In this document: positions 21,076-32,819 of the stretch, one piece after another
Numbering within the stretch: the stretch's first letter is position 1
Layout of the letters: every line of letters starts with the position of its first letter
NCBI GenBank assembly: GCA_024427125.1
Contig: JAKSVN010000006.1
Coordinates: 1 to 41,575 of the forward strand
Length of the DNA stretch: 41,575 nt
Origin: Mycoplasmoidaceae bacterium
GTDB lineage: Bacteria > Bacillota_I > Bacilli_A > Mycoplasmatales > Mycoplasmoidaceae
Direction: 5' to 3'
Translations under genes and position numbers: made by a program
Notes under the pieces: model-generated
Databases searched by the model: none
Told to the model about the DNA's origin: nothing
Seen by the model: only the letters and a program-made list of their open reading frames with translations

Positions 21076-22103
21076 TAAATACCTATAGTTGCTAGAATAA
21101 TAGCTTTAATTGAGTGCATTCTGTTTTCTGCTTCTTCAAATACAAATGAGTATTTGGAATTAAATACTTCGTCAGTAACTTCAAGTTCACCAGATTTTAC
21201 TACTGGATATTTCTTCCCAAATTGTTTAGCTACTAGTCTACCAACTTCAGTATCTAAACCGTGGTATGCTGGTAAACAGTGCATGAAGATTGGACTAACT
21301 TTTGCTGTCTTTTCAGCATGTAGCATTGTTTCCATATCTACTTGGTATGGTTTCATTAATTTAATACGTTCATCTCATACTTCGAATGGTTCACCCATTG
21401 ATACTCAAATGTCTGTATAAATTACATTTGCACCTTCTACTGCTTTCATCTTGTCTTCAGTCATTGTTACTGAACCACCAGATTTCTTGCATCATTTTCT
21501 ACATTGCTCAATTAAATCTTTCTTTGGTCAATATTTCTTTGGGCCACAAAGTACATAATCTAATCCTAATTTAGAACAAGTAACCATTAATGAATTACCC
21601 ATATTAAATCTACCATCACCAAAGAATACTAATTTGATTCCACTTAAGTGACCAAATCATTCTTTAATTGTCATCATATCAGCAATCATTTGTGTTGGGT
21701 GTGATTCATCTGTTAGACCGTTTCAAACAGGAACTGATGCATATTTAGCTAATTCTTCTACATCAGATTGTTTGAATCCACGGAATTCAATACCATCATA
21801 GAATCTTGATAATACTCTTGCAGTATCAGCTATAGATTCTTTTGTACCAAATTGACTTGAACTAGAGTCAATATATGTACAGCCCATTCCTAATTCAAAT
21901 GCTGCAGTTTCAAATGAACATCTTGTACGTGTAGATGTCTTTTGAAACATAATACAAATTGATTTACCTTTTAATCTTTCAGTTGCTACACCTGTGTGGT
22001 GTTGTTTCTTAAGATGAATACCTAAATCTATTAGGTAGTCTAGTTCTTCTCTTGTAAAATCACTTATTTTTAATAAGTCTCTGCTTCTTAAGTTGAATGC
22101 CAT
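21075..22103 (-). CDS. arcB: Ornithine carbamoyltransferase, catabolic
   Basis: The enzyme phosphorolyses citrulline to ornithine and carbamoyl phosphate. The 342 residues include the carbamoyl-phosphate loop [11 protein letters not shown] (near 55-65), [16 protein letters not shown], the HPTQ motif in [12 protein letters not shown], and the ornithine-binding HCLPAYHG. Several TGA-Trp codons join its two halves. Placement between arcA and arcC makes the catabolic direction likely; an anabolic argF would sit with argininosuccinate genes, which are not here. It begins 5 bases after the arcA stop, with AAGGA upstream. Its carbamoyl phosphate could also feed PyrB. Confidence 0.94.
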
Positions 22104-22108
22104 AATTT

Positions 22109-23427
<1,319 letters not shown>

Positions 23428-23440
23428 AAACAATAAAAAT

Positions 23441-23467
23441 AAAAAGATAGACAAAGTCTATCTTTTT
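23441..23467 (-). terminator. Terminator of the secA-uvrB operon
   Basis: Arms AAAAAGATAGAC and GTCTATCTTTTT flank the loop AAA; on the minus strand a T run follows. It lies 6 bases after the stop of the small membrane protein. Confidence 0.85.
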
Positions 23468-23472
23468 TAATT

Positions 23473-24024
23473 TTATATAACTGGTGTTATTGGTTTTTGA
23501 TATACATCCATTGAAATTTGGCATGTCATTCCACTTTTACAAACTTCAATTTTTTGGCCATCTTTTGTTCGACCATAAAGATATGTTGTTACTTTCTTTG
23601 GTTTTTTATCTCATAACTTTTCATCAATCACTAAATTGCATTTTAAAATGCCAATATAAACAATGATTAAACTCTTTTTGTAAGTATAAACTCATATCTT
23701 GTTGCCCAGTACTATAGGTATATAAGCTGCTAGATAACTAGCTAAAACACCTATAGATGTTCAAATACCCACAAAAGCAATAAAGTGTTTAGGGTTACTT
23801 GATTTAGTTGAATAATATAAAGTTACAAATGTAATTACATTCACAAAAGGTTCAATCAATATTAATGACCAAATCAAAATGTTACGCAATCTTTTATGAT
23901 GATAATATTTTAAAACTTCACTTTTGCTAGCTTGTTGTTTGGCTTTATAAACTTCATCAGTTCTTGGCAAGAGTGTAAAACGCTTTTGTTTTTTAAATTT
24001 TTGATTCTCTTTATTCATTTTCAT
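23473..24024 (-). CDS. Small membrane protein of unknown function
   Basis: The 183-residue protein runs from ATG 24024 to TAA 23475-23473 through TGA-Trp codons. A lysine-rich N-terminus (about 50 residues) is followed by ILIWSLILIEPFVNVITFVT, a second hydrophobic segment ending ASYLAAYIPIVL, and a mixed C-terminal domain with two cysteines (EVCKSGMTC). I recognise no family. It lies 4 bases after uvrB and is last in the secA-uvrB operon, which need not reflect function. Confidence 0.8.
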
Positions 24025-24028
24025 AATT

Positions 24029-26023
24029 CTATTTCAATTTCCCTTCTAATTCAATTATCAAATCACGATAATGTGCTGCCAATTCATACTCTTGATTTTT
24101 TGCTGCTTCTTGCATTTTCTTTTGCAATTTTTTAATTGCCCTAGAACCAGTTTTTTCTGTCACTTTAGCATTTTTATGGAAGATTGCTTCAAGTGATTTA
24201 ACATCTGACTTACTGTGTAAATCTTCACGAATAGGCTTAATAATTGATTGCGGAGTAATATTGTGCTTTTTATTAAATTCGATTTGGATTTTACGTCTAC
24301 GATTTGTTTCGTTAATAGCTTCTAACAATGCATCATTTGCACTATCAGCAAACAATAACACGTGTGCATTTTTGTTTCTTGCAGTTCTACCAAATGTTTG
24401 TATCAATGCATCTCTTGATCTAAAGATACCAGGCTTGTCAGCATCAAAAATTACTGCACATGATACTTCAGGAACATCCAATCCTTCTCTTAAAAGATTT
24501 ATGCCAACAACTACATCATAAATACCTTTTCTTAAGGCATTAATAACTTTGTCTCTTTCAAATGTTTTTAATTCATTATGTAAATAGGCAACCTTATATT
24601 TTTTCTCTTTTAAAAATTTAGTTAAGTTTTCAGCCATCTTAATTGTCAAAACAGTTATGATGGTTCTTTCTTTTCGTTTAATTTGAGCATCTAATTCTTC
24701 ACAAAGAGTAAGAATTTGATTTGTTGTTGGTTTAATTTGAATAACTGGATCTAATAGTCCTGTTGGTCTAACAATTTGTTCAACAATCAAATTGTTGGAT
24801 TTGTTTTTTTCATATTCACCAGGAGTTGCAGATACATAAATTGCTTGTTTAACTCGCTTTTCAAATTCGTTAAAGTTTAGAGGTCTATTGTCTAAAGCAG
24901 ATGGCAATCTAAAACCATAATCTACTAATGTTTGTTTTCTGCTTCTGTCACCAAAATACATACCACGTATTTGTGGAATAGTCATGTGAGCTTCGTCGAC
25001 TACTAGCAGTCAATCATCACCTAGGTAATCAAAAATGGTGTATGGTGTCGAACCTGGTTGTCTAAGTTCTAGGTGCATTGCATAGTTTTCAATTCCTGGA
25101 CAGAATCCAGTTTCAGATAATGTTTCTATATCTCTGTTCGTTCTTTCTGTAATTCTTTGATGTTCCAATAATTTATCATGTTTTTTAAAATACGCTTGAC
25201 GTTCTTTTAACTCTTTAGCTATTCTAGCTAGAGACATATCAAACATGGAAGCATCAGCCACATATTCGTTTGCTGGATAAATTACATAAGCTTTCCAAAT
25301 CTCTTTAACAGTGTTGTTAGTAACATCCATCTTTGCAATTTGTTCAATTTCGTTGCCAAAGAAGGAAATACGAATTTTTTCTTGGTTATTGCTGCCTTCC
25401 ATTATTTCGACAACATCACCTTTAACTTTAAAAGTTCCGGGCTCTAGATTTACATCGTTTCTTTTATAAGCTAATCTAACTAAATCATATTGAAGTTGTT
25501 TTAAATTGTATGAAGAACCAGTATTTAAAATAACTCTATACTTATCAAACACTTTAGGATCAACAGCTGGATAAATAGCTGCAACAGATGCAACAACTAT
25601 AACCTTGTCTTCTGTGGACAATGATTGAATAGTTGACAATCTCAACATTTCAATTTCTTGATTCACTTTAGATGACTTCTCTATATATGTATCAGAAGAA
25701 GGCAAATAGGCTTCAGGTTGATAAAAATCAAAGTATGAAATGTAGTATTCAACTTTGTTATCTTTAAATAATTCTTTTAATTCGGTATAAAGTTGTCCTG
25801 CTAACGTTTTGTTGTGGACAACTATTAAAGTTTTCTTTTGTGTTTTAGCTATTACATTAGCAATAGTAAAAGTTTTGCCAGTTCCTGTAGCCCCTAATAA
25901 GACTTGGTGTTTGACACCTTTTTTTAAATTAGCAACCAACTTATTGATAGCTTGTTGTTGATCACCTTTAGGTGTCATGTCAGTTGTTAATTTAAATTGT
26001 TTGTTAGGTGTATGTTTATTCAT
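24029..26023 (-). CDS. uvrB: Excinuclease ABC subunit B
   Basis: UvrB is the DNA-damage verification helicase of nucleotide excision repair, working with UvrA and UvrC. The 664 residues show Walker [13 protein letters not shown], the beta-hairpin region [20 protein letters not shown], the helicase box VDEAHM reached through TGA at 25012-25010, [23 protein letters not shown] and a C-terminal UVR domain ([22 protein letters not shown]). It starts one base after the secA stop. uvrA and uvrC are not in the window. Confidence 0.95.
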
Positions 26024-26024
26024 A

Positions 26025-28622
26025 CTATCTTTCTACAATTTTAGGAGCATCCTTTGCTTTGTCGTTATCTTTTGCTTCAATAATTGGTTTATCAGCATTT
26101 TGCACTTTGATAAGAGTTTCTTTGGCTGTATTAGCTGGAGCCACCTTAATGTTCTTTTGTTTAAGTAGGTCAGCAAAATTAATTCTGATGTTCTTACTAC
26201 TATCACTAGCAAACTTAGATTTTAGTTCTTCATAGTGTTTATCAGTAATTAATTTGCTATCATGCAATCTATCATTAATAATACCAACAATATTAGGTAT
26301 GTAAAGTCTATGGATAGAAATAACAACTTTGTGTGCTACATTTCTTTTTAATGTATCAAAATGACGATCAGCCTCTTCAACATAAATGTTAAGTGGTGAT
26401 TTTTGTTCTAGAGAACGAAGGGTTACACCTTCACGTATTTTGCCCATGATATCAAGATGTGTTGTTCATTCAGAGTCAAAGTTTTGAATAATAATACTTT
26501 TCAACACAGTTTGAATTTGTTCAGGATTATAAGATGCTATTCTAGCTTCAATAGATCCTCAAATAATTCTAGTTACTAACGCTACAACAGTTTGTGTATT
26601 TTGTTTTTCAAATAAGGATGGTTCAATTGCATCAAAACCTAACAATCTTAAATTGATTGCTTTAGATAATTTATCTGCATCCACATAGTTAGGGTTTTCT
26701 TTAGAAAGGAATAAGTTAACTAAATCTTTAGCAACAATACCTATCATGTTTCTAATAATTGGAATGTTGCGTTCATTTTTCAAAATTTGATCACGTTGTT
26801 TGTAAACAACTTCACGTTGATTAGATAAAACAACATCATAATCAGTTAAATTCTTTCTAGTGTCGAAGTTCAAACCTTCAACTTTCTTTTGCATAACCTT
26901 AATCATTCTGTTAAAGAACCAAGAGTCATAGTATTCTTGATCATTAACTTTCTTTTCAGTCTTATCTTTTTTATCAATACCAAAACGTTTGAAAAGCGGA
27001 TCTTCAATAGAAATGAAGAATCTAGTCATACCAGGGTCACCTTGACGACCTGATCTACCACAAAGTTGGTTATCAACACGTCTAGATTCGTGTCTATTGG
27101 TTCCAATAACAAACAAACCACCCAATTCCTTGACACCAGGACCTAATTTAATATCAGTTCCACGTCCAGCCATGTTGGTTGATATTGTAATAGCACCTCT
27201 TTGACCAGCTAATGCCACAATTTCAGCTTCACGAGCGTGATTTTTAGCATTTAATAATTCAAACTTCAATCCTTTATTGCGAAGCAATGCTGCCAATTCT
27301 TCAGAATCTTCGACAGAGGCAGTTCCAACTAATACTGGTTGTCCTTTAGTGTGTAATCTTTCAATTTCTGCAGCAACATGGGCTCATTTTGCTGTTTTAG
27401 TTTCAAATACATAATCAGTTAAATCTTTTCTGATGACTTTTCTGTTTGTTGGAACGGGAACAACAATCATGTTGTAAATTTTAATAAATTCATCTGCCTC
27501 AGTTAATGCTGTACCAGTTACACCGGATAGTTTTTTATACAATCTAAAGAAAGCTTGATATGTAATAGTTGCAACAATAACATTTTCTGGATCTATCTTA
27601 ACCATTTCTTTAGCTTGAATGGCTTGATGCAAACCAGCATTGTAACTACGACCTTCCAAAATACGACCTGTAAAGTGATCAACTAATAATATTTTGTTAT
27701 CTCTAACAATATATTCAACCCCATATCTAAATACAAAGTTAGCCATCAAAGAGTTTCTTATCTTATGAACTAGATCTGAATTTTCAATATTGAATAGATT
27801 TTGAATTTTAAAATATTTTTGAGTTTTATCTACACCGCTATCACTAAGTGATATTGTGTTTGTTTCATCATCAATAATGTAATCATCTTTAGTTAGTGTT
27901 TTAACAAATCTATCTACATCAATGTAAAGTGATACATCTTTTTTAGGCTGACCAGAAATAATAAGTGGCGTTCTTGACTCATCAATCAAAACAGAGTCCA
28001 CTTCATCAACGATAGCCATATTTAAATCACGAATAACCTTTTCAGAATATTCCTTAACCATGTTATCTCTTAGATAGTCAAAACCAAGTTCAGAGTTTGT
28101 TGTGTATGTAATATCACAAGCAAACATTTGTCTCTTAGTGTCTGAATCCATATCAGATAAGTTGTATCCAACAGTTATGCCTAGTGGATTTAAAGCTTGG
28201 GCACAAAATAAAGCATCACGCTTTACTAGGTATTCGTTAACAGTTACTATATGAACACCTTGTTTAGTTAATGCATTAAGGTAGGCGGTTAAAATGATGG
28301 TTAGGGTTTTACCTTCACCAGTATACATTTCAGCTAAATTACCTTTGTGGATGATGATTGCACCAATAATTTGAACTGGATAAGCATACAAACCATGAAC
28401 ACGATAAATCGCTTCTCTAGCTGTTGCTAGTGCATCAGGGAGAATAGCATCTAAAGATACACCTCTTTTGATTTTGTCTAAGAAAAATTGGGTACGAGAA
28501 GATAATTCCTCATTACTCATTTGGCGATATGTGTCTTTTAATGCTTCAACCTGTTTGGCTTGTTTAGTTGCGGCACGCAACTCTCTACCTCTAGGGGTGA
28601 AAATGTTAAATCTTTTTTGCAT
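26025..28622 (-). CDS. secA: Preprotein translocase ATPase SecA
   Basis: SecA drives export through SecYEG and is needed for the lipoproteins in this window. The 865-residue protein has Walker A MYTGEGKTLT, IVDEVDSVLIDE, the junction ATITYQAFFRLY with GVTGTA, and the second motor domain with ISTNMAGRGTDI and GRSGRQGDPG. TGA-Trp codons fall near 27386-27384 and 26561-26559. The C-terminal zinc motif for SecB is absent; the end is lysine- and aspartate-rich (KDNDKAKDAPK). Its start overlaps the preceding gene by 17 bases. Confidence 0.95.
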
Positions 28623-28953
28623 GATTTTGATTTTTATTTCTTATCTTTTTGATTTCGTGTTTTACTTCTTTAGCAACTTGGTAAATCGATTCTTGATTAC
28701 CGGATGATTGTTTAATAATTTGTTGAGATTTTTGTTTTAAAACAGAATCTAAAATATCAATAAAATCTGAAACTTTAACAATCGAGTCCACAACTGGAGT
28801 TAATTGTTCAGATTTATATGTTAAGTCTTCTACTAAATAATCAATTTTCTTAGCAACAATATGAATCTTTCTAAATGTGATTATCAAATAAATACCTAGA
28901 ATGATCGCCACGACTACTAAAATAATGACTAAAACAAGTAAAGTTGTGTTCAT
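28606..28953 (-). CDS. DUF948-like single-helix membrane protein
   Basis: The 115-residue protein has one N-terminal membrane helix (LLVLVIILVVVAIILGIYLI) and a long amphipathic, coiled-coil-prone region (IDYLVEDLTYKSEQLTPVVD). The layout resembles DUF948 proteins of Firmicutes, which have no firm function. The end is basic. ATG 28953 follows GGAAAAAA. It overlaps secA by 17 bases, so secA translation may depend on it. Confidence 0.7.
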   Translation of the reverse strand: MNTTLLVLVIILVVVAIILGIYLIITFRKIHIVAKKIDYLVEDLTYKSEQLTPVVDSIVKVSDFIDILDSVLKQKSQQIIKQSSGNQESIYQVAKEVKHEIKKIRNKNQNHAKKI

Positions 28954-28975
28954 ATTTTTTTCCGTTTGTCAAATA

Positions 28976-28981
28976 ATTATA
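28976..28981 (-). promoter_or_regulatory. -10 box of the DUF948-secA-uvrB operon
   Basis: The minus strand reads TATAAT 22 bases upstream of the ATG at 28953. No other good promoter is seen between this gene and uvrB. Confidence 0.55.
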
Positions 28982-29065
28982 TATTTTTTTAAATATATAT
29001 AAATAAAAATTCAGTTCATTTTAATAACCACCTTGCTGAAATATAAAAAAAACAAAAAGGTTGGT

Positions 29066-29674
29066 ATGAAAATGTATGAATTAAATAAGATTGATTATAA
29101 AAAGATAAGAAGTTACCGTAAATTCAAACAAGAGGAAATAGCATTGTATTTTTTTGAAAAGTTTGGTGATGATTTATTAGATATCACATACAACAAAATC
29201 AATAAAAAATTTAGCTCTATCCCATTCGAAAAAGGTGATTTGATCCATATAATGTGAAATTCACTTAAAACAACATTAAAAAGGTATAAAGATGATGATA
29301 ATTTTTATGCTTGTTTGTTAAATAATTGTTACATAAACTCAATAAAAGAGATTAAAAAGTTTCTAAAAAATAGTGAGTTGGTGTTGAATTATTCAACATC
29401 TTTAGAATCTAGTTGGGGTAAATACCAGTTATTAAACAATAAAAACATAATTACAAATATCCAAAAACCAAGTAGTGTTGTTTTGGAGGAAATTATTCTA
29501 GTAGCATGTAAGTATTTAAAAAACTACACACAACCAACAATTAAAAGGGTAATTTATTTAAAATCGTTAGGATGAAGTTTTGAGGAAATTGGTAAAAAGT
29601 TAAGAAAAAAACCTTGAGTTATAAGGAGTATGGTGGAAAAAATATGATTAATAATTAAGAAATATTATCTTTAA
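29066..29674 (+). CDS. Sigma-70-like alternative sigma factor, divergent
   Basis: ATG 29066 is preferred over the upstream TTG 29033 because AAAAAGG lies 5 bases before it. The 202 residues pass TGA-Trp codons at 29255-29257 and 29573-29575. Residues about 54-100 resemble sigma region 2: GDLIHIMWNSLKTTLKRY, then DDNFYACLLNNCYINSIKE, similar to the ECF pattern of an aromatic residue, helix and basic tail. Residues about 155-195 form a region-4 helix-turn-helix (LKSLGWSFEEIGKKLRK, then VIRSMVEKIW). In M. genitalium a comparable small factor (MG428) controls recombination genes. The equivalence is inference. It is convergent with dnaN. Confidence 0.65.
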
Positions 29675-30793
29675 TTACAAACTTCTTAATGGTGTTATTA
29701 AATTAATGAAGTTAGGATCGTCTGAAGCGATAATAATAGGTGATAGTCCATTGTTAAATTTAAAAGTGACATTTTCACTCTTTATTGTGTTTAAAAGTGA
29801 AAGGAATAATTTTTGATTTAATTTTGTTTCAAATTTTTCAGTATTAGATTCAACTAAATCTATTTCTTCAAAAGAGTTACCAGTATCTGATGATAAGAAT
29901 TTAATTGTTAGTTTATTATTAACAATTTTTAAATCAGCAATTGGGCGTTGTTCGTTAGAAACAAAAACTGAGCCACGATTTATTGCATTTAACAATTTAG
30001 ATAAGTTGATTTTAAAAGAGAATTTTGTATCCGACAATATAGCATTAATGATATTTGGATAAATATTTTTATTAAATAATGAAAATTGTATTAATGTGTT
30101 TTCAGATGATATGATGCATTTTTTCTCACTTAAAAACATATCAATTGTTTTATTTTTTGATGTTGTTAAAATTTCAATAGCCATATCAATAGCTTTTGGT
30201 TCAATAACAAATTTAGTTGCTTCACCAGAATAGTTAAATTTGTAGTATGAGATTCTAAAAGAATCAGATGCAACACATTCTATTTGTGTTTCGTTAATTG
30301 GGTTAAATAAAATTCCACCAATTGATGGGTTTGTATTTGTAAAAGCATTAGAAATAAAAGGTTTAACTCTTTGTTGTATAGATAGTAAGTCATTATAAGA
30401 TAGTGTAATCTTTTTTCATCCTTCATGATCAAATGGAATAAGTGGAAATGAAGGGTTATCAATTAAATTAATTTCAGATGTAGAATTTGGGGTGTTTATT
30501 TGTAGAATTTTTTCATCAATTTGGTTTATTGTAATTGTTTTTTGATCTATTTTTGAAATATAGTTATAAATCAATCTAGCTTTTACTAAAACATCGCCAG
30601 GTTGTTGGATGTCCGCGCCCTCTATTATTTGTTGATAAGAATTTTCACCATTTGTGGCAACAAAAACTAATTTGTTGTCTATAGATTTAATATGCACAGC
30701 TGATAATGCTGGAACAATATTATTTTCATCAATTAAGTTATTTATATTCTTTAAACAACTCAAGATAACATTTTTTTCAATTACAAATTTCAT
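29675..30793 (-). CDS. dnaN: DNA polymerase III beta clamp
   Basis: DnaN forms the ring-shaped sliding clamp. ATG 30793-30791 is chosen because it gives the family start MKFVIEKNVILSCLKNI and has AAAGAAAG 9 bases upstream; a TTG at 30802 abuts that site and is unlikely. The 372 residues show three repeated clamp domains, with VEFVAT-type strands such as NKLVFVATNGENS and the domain-three end FNNGLSPIIIASDD. TGA-Trp codons include 30418-30416. It lies downstream of dnaA on the same strand, and its stop directly abuts that of the sigma-like gene. Confidence 0.93.
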
Positions 30794-30834
30794 ACAAAAC
30801 AACTTTCTTTATTTTTATTTAATTTATATTTATT

Positions 30835-30840
30835 ATTATA
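30835..30840 (-). promoter_or_regulatory. -10 box of dnaN
   Basis: The minus strand reads TATAAT 41 bases upstream of ATG. It lies next to the DnaA-box cluster, so DnaA could affect dnaN expression. Confidence 0.5.
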
Positions 30841-30904
30841 GGTTGTGGAAAAGTCTGTTTTTGCTTCTTTTTATATATATAAACATTTCCACAATTAATC
30901 CACA
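30841..30904. other. Probable origin of replication (oriC) with DnaA boxes
   Basis: The dnaA-dnaN spacer holds three boxes close to TTATCCACA: TTTTCCACA on the minus strand (30852-30844), ATTTCCACA on plus (30885-30893) and TAATCCACA on plus (30896-30904). They differ from consensus by 1, 2 and 1 bases. A run of TATATATA lies between the first and second box and could be the unwinding element. Location between dnaA and dnaN is the usual oriC site in Firmicutes and Mollicutes. Confidence 0.65.
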
Positions 30905-32260
30905 TTACATTTTTTTATATATATTTTCAATTGTTATATTTAAATCAGGATCTGACTTTACAATTTTTTCTATTTTTTCTATAGCAGACATAACTGTCGA
31001 ATGATCTCTTCCAGAGAATAATTGCCCTATTTGGGAATATGTCATATTAAATTTATTTCTTAAAACATACATACAAACATTTCTAGGTGTTATTAAATGT
31101 TTTAATTTAGATTTAGATTTAACCATATCCACTTTCACCCCATAACTATTACAAACTTGTTCAATAATTATGTTTGGGTCCATATCATAACCAAATAAAC
31201 TAATTTCTTGTTGGTTTGTTGGAGCTAATATACTTCTTACATTATCCAAATCGATAATTGAATATTTTGGTAAATTATTAGCAGCAAAGAAGAAGATTTG
31301 ATTAATATCACCTATCAACCTTCTTATATCGTTTGTATTTCTTCTAGCGATAAAAGAAGTTGCATCTGGTGAGAAAGTATAGACTTTATTTGATTCTTCA
31401 ACTTTTTTATTGATTATTTCTACAACATTTTCAATATCAGGTTTTTGGATTGTTAAAGTAATTCCTGAATGGAATCTGGATTTAATTCTTTCTTCAAAAC
31501 CAACCAATAGATCAATATTTTTGTCTGACGTAAACACTATATATTTATTGTTTTTTAATGCATTGTTAAATATCACAAACAATAATTCATTTATCTTAGT
31601 TCTACCAGACAAAATTTGGATATCATCAATTAACAACAAATCATAACTAAAATATTCATCTTTAATTTGTTCGATTAAAGATTTATCATCAGAAATTAAA
31701 GCATTATAAATTTGTCTACTAAAATCATCTGAAGAAATATACTTAACAGATTTATCTGGGTATGCTTTTACAAACTCATTACCAATAGCATGCAATAAAT
31801 GTGTTTTTCCCAACCCAACACTTGCACTAATAAATAAAGGGCTTATAAAATGATCGGTTGTAACTTGTTTCCCAGCTAAACAAGCTGAATTATTGAAAGC
31901 ACCAATAACTAGGTTATCAAACGTGTAATCTCTATTTACCCCAACCACTTTACCTATTGGTTTATATTCCATTTTGGTTGTTAATACCTTTCCCTCATTT
32001 AAAGATAGGACATTAAACTCATAACTAGTATTTTCTATAGAATTAAAATGTTTTTGGATATCTTTTACATAATCATTCAAAATTACTTGTTTGCTAAAAT
32101 TGTTTTTTGCTAACAAAAAAATTACATTACCACTTACATCTTTTATTTTTAGTGTGGCAACAAATTTATCAAAAAACTCCTTGTTTGGACTTTTTTCTCT
32201 TAAAGTAGCAATAGTCGAATCTAAATTTTTCTCAATTTTACCCAAAATTTGATTAGCCAT
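30905..32260 (-). CDS. dnaA: Chromosomal replication initiator DnaA
   Basis: DnaA binds oriC, oligomerises with ATP and opens the duplex. The 451-residue protein has a short domain I, then the AAA+ domain with Walker A VGLGKTHLLHAIG, Walker B LLLIDDIQILSGR and sensor region. Domain IV holds MTYSQIGQLFSGRDHSTVM near the C-terminus, the DnaA-box-binding signature. It starts at ATG 32260, 12 bases after a -10 box and without a Shine-Dalgarno. It is divergent from rpmH and upstream of dnaN. Confidence 0.97.
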   Translation of the reverse strand: MANQILGKIEKNLDSTIATLREKSPNKEFFDKFVATLKIKDVSGNVIFLLAKNNFSKQVILNDYVKDIQKHFNSIENTSYEFNVLSLNEGKVLTTKMEYKPIGKVVGVNRDYTFDNLVIGAFNNSACLAGKQVTTDHFISPLFISASVGLGKTHLLHAIGNEFVKAYPDKSVKYISSDDFSRQIYNALISDDKSLIEQIKDEYFSYDLLLIDDIQILSGRTKINELLFVIFNNALKNNKYIVFTSDKNIDLLVGFEERIKSRFHSGITLTIQKPDIENVVEIINKKVEESNKVYTFSPDATSFIARRNTNDIRRLIGDINQIFFFAANNLPKYSIIDLDNVRSILAPTNQQEISLFGYDMDPNIIIEQVCNSYGVKVDMVKSKSKLKHLITPRNVCMYVLRNKFNMTYSQIGQLFSGRDHSTVMSAIEKIEKIVKSDPDLNITIENIYKKM

Positions 32261-32272
32261 AATAGTTTGTAG

Positions 32273-32278
32273 ATTATA
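32273..32278 (-). promoter_or_regulatory. -10 box of dnaA, near-leaderless
   Basis: The minus strand reads TATAAT 12 bases before the ATG. No DnaA box is seen in this spacer, so classical autoregulation at this site is not visible. Confidence 0.6.
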
Positions 32279-32291
32279 GATTAATATATAT

Positions 32292-32297
32292 TATAAT
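32292..32297 (+). promoter_or_regulatory. -10 box of the rpmH-rnpA-yidC operon
   Basis: TATAAT lies 35 bases upstream of the rpmH ATG and is back to back with the dnaA promoter. Confidence 0.6.
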
Positions 32298-32332
32298 AAA
32301 TAAAAATAGTTTTTTATTTATAGGGGGGAAGT

Positions 32333-32479
32333 ATGCAAAGAACATATCAACCAAACAAGGCTAAAAGAAGAAAAACTCACGGTTTTTTAGTTAGATCTAA
32401 AACTTCAAAAGGAAGAAAAGTTTTAAAAGCTAGAAGACAAAAAGGAAGAAAAAGATTAACTGTTTCTGATGAAAAATAA
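32333..32479 (+). CDS. rpmH: 50S ribosomal protein L34
   Basis: The 48-residue, strongly basic protein starts [18 protein letters not shown] and contains [20 protein letters not shown], the hallmark L34 sequence. L34 is part of the large ribosomal subunit. A run of six G followed by AAG makes an unusually strong ribosome site just before ATG 32333. The rnpA start lies inside its last codons (11-base overlap). The rpmH-rnpA-yidC order beside dnaA is conserved across bacteria. Confidence 0.96.
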   Translation: MQRTYQPNKAKRRKTHGFLVRSKTSKGRKVLKARRQKGRKRLTVSDEK

Positions 32480-32819
32480 ATCATCTACGATTTTATTGTC
32501 TATTAAAACTAATGATGAGATAGTTCAAACATTGAAAAGTGGTAGAAAACTAAATTTACCCTTCATTACAATATGGTTGACTAGACAATCAAACAAATCT
32601 CAAATTCAATATGCTTTATTAGTGAACAAAACACAATTTAAATTAGCTGTAGTTCGCAATAGAGTCAAAAGACAGATTAGAAACATATTAATTAATAGTC
32701 AATTAATAGGTGGAGTTAAAATTTTACTTAAACCAAACATCACTTATTTAAAAAAAACATATTCTGAAATAGAAACACAAATCATTAAAACAATCAATAA
32801 ATATCAAAATGGGAAATAA
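32469..32819 (+). CDS. rnpA: Ribonuclease P protein component
   Basis: RnpA helps the catalytic RNase P RNA to trim tRNA 5' leaders and probably the tmRNA leader here. The 116-residue basic protein has the central RNR motif [16 protein letters not shown]. It overlaps rpmH by 11 bases and yidC by 11 bases, so all three are translationally coupled. The sequence is divergent elsewhere, as is common for RnpA. Confidence 0.92.
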   Translation: MKNKSSTILLSIKTNDEIVQTLKSGRKLNLPFITIWLTRQSNKSQIQYALLVNKTQFKLAVVRNRVKRQIRNILINSQLIGGVKILLKPNITYLKKTYSEIETQIIKTINKYQNGK

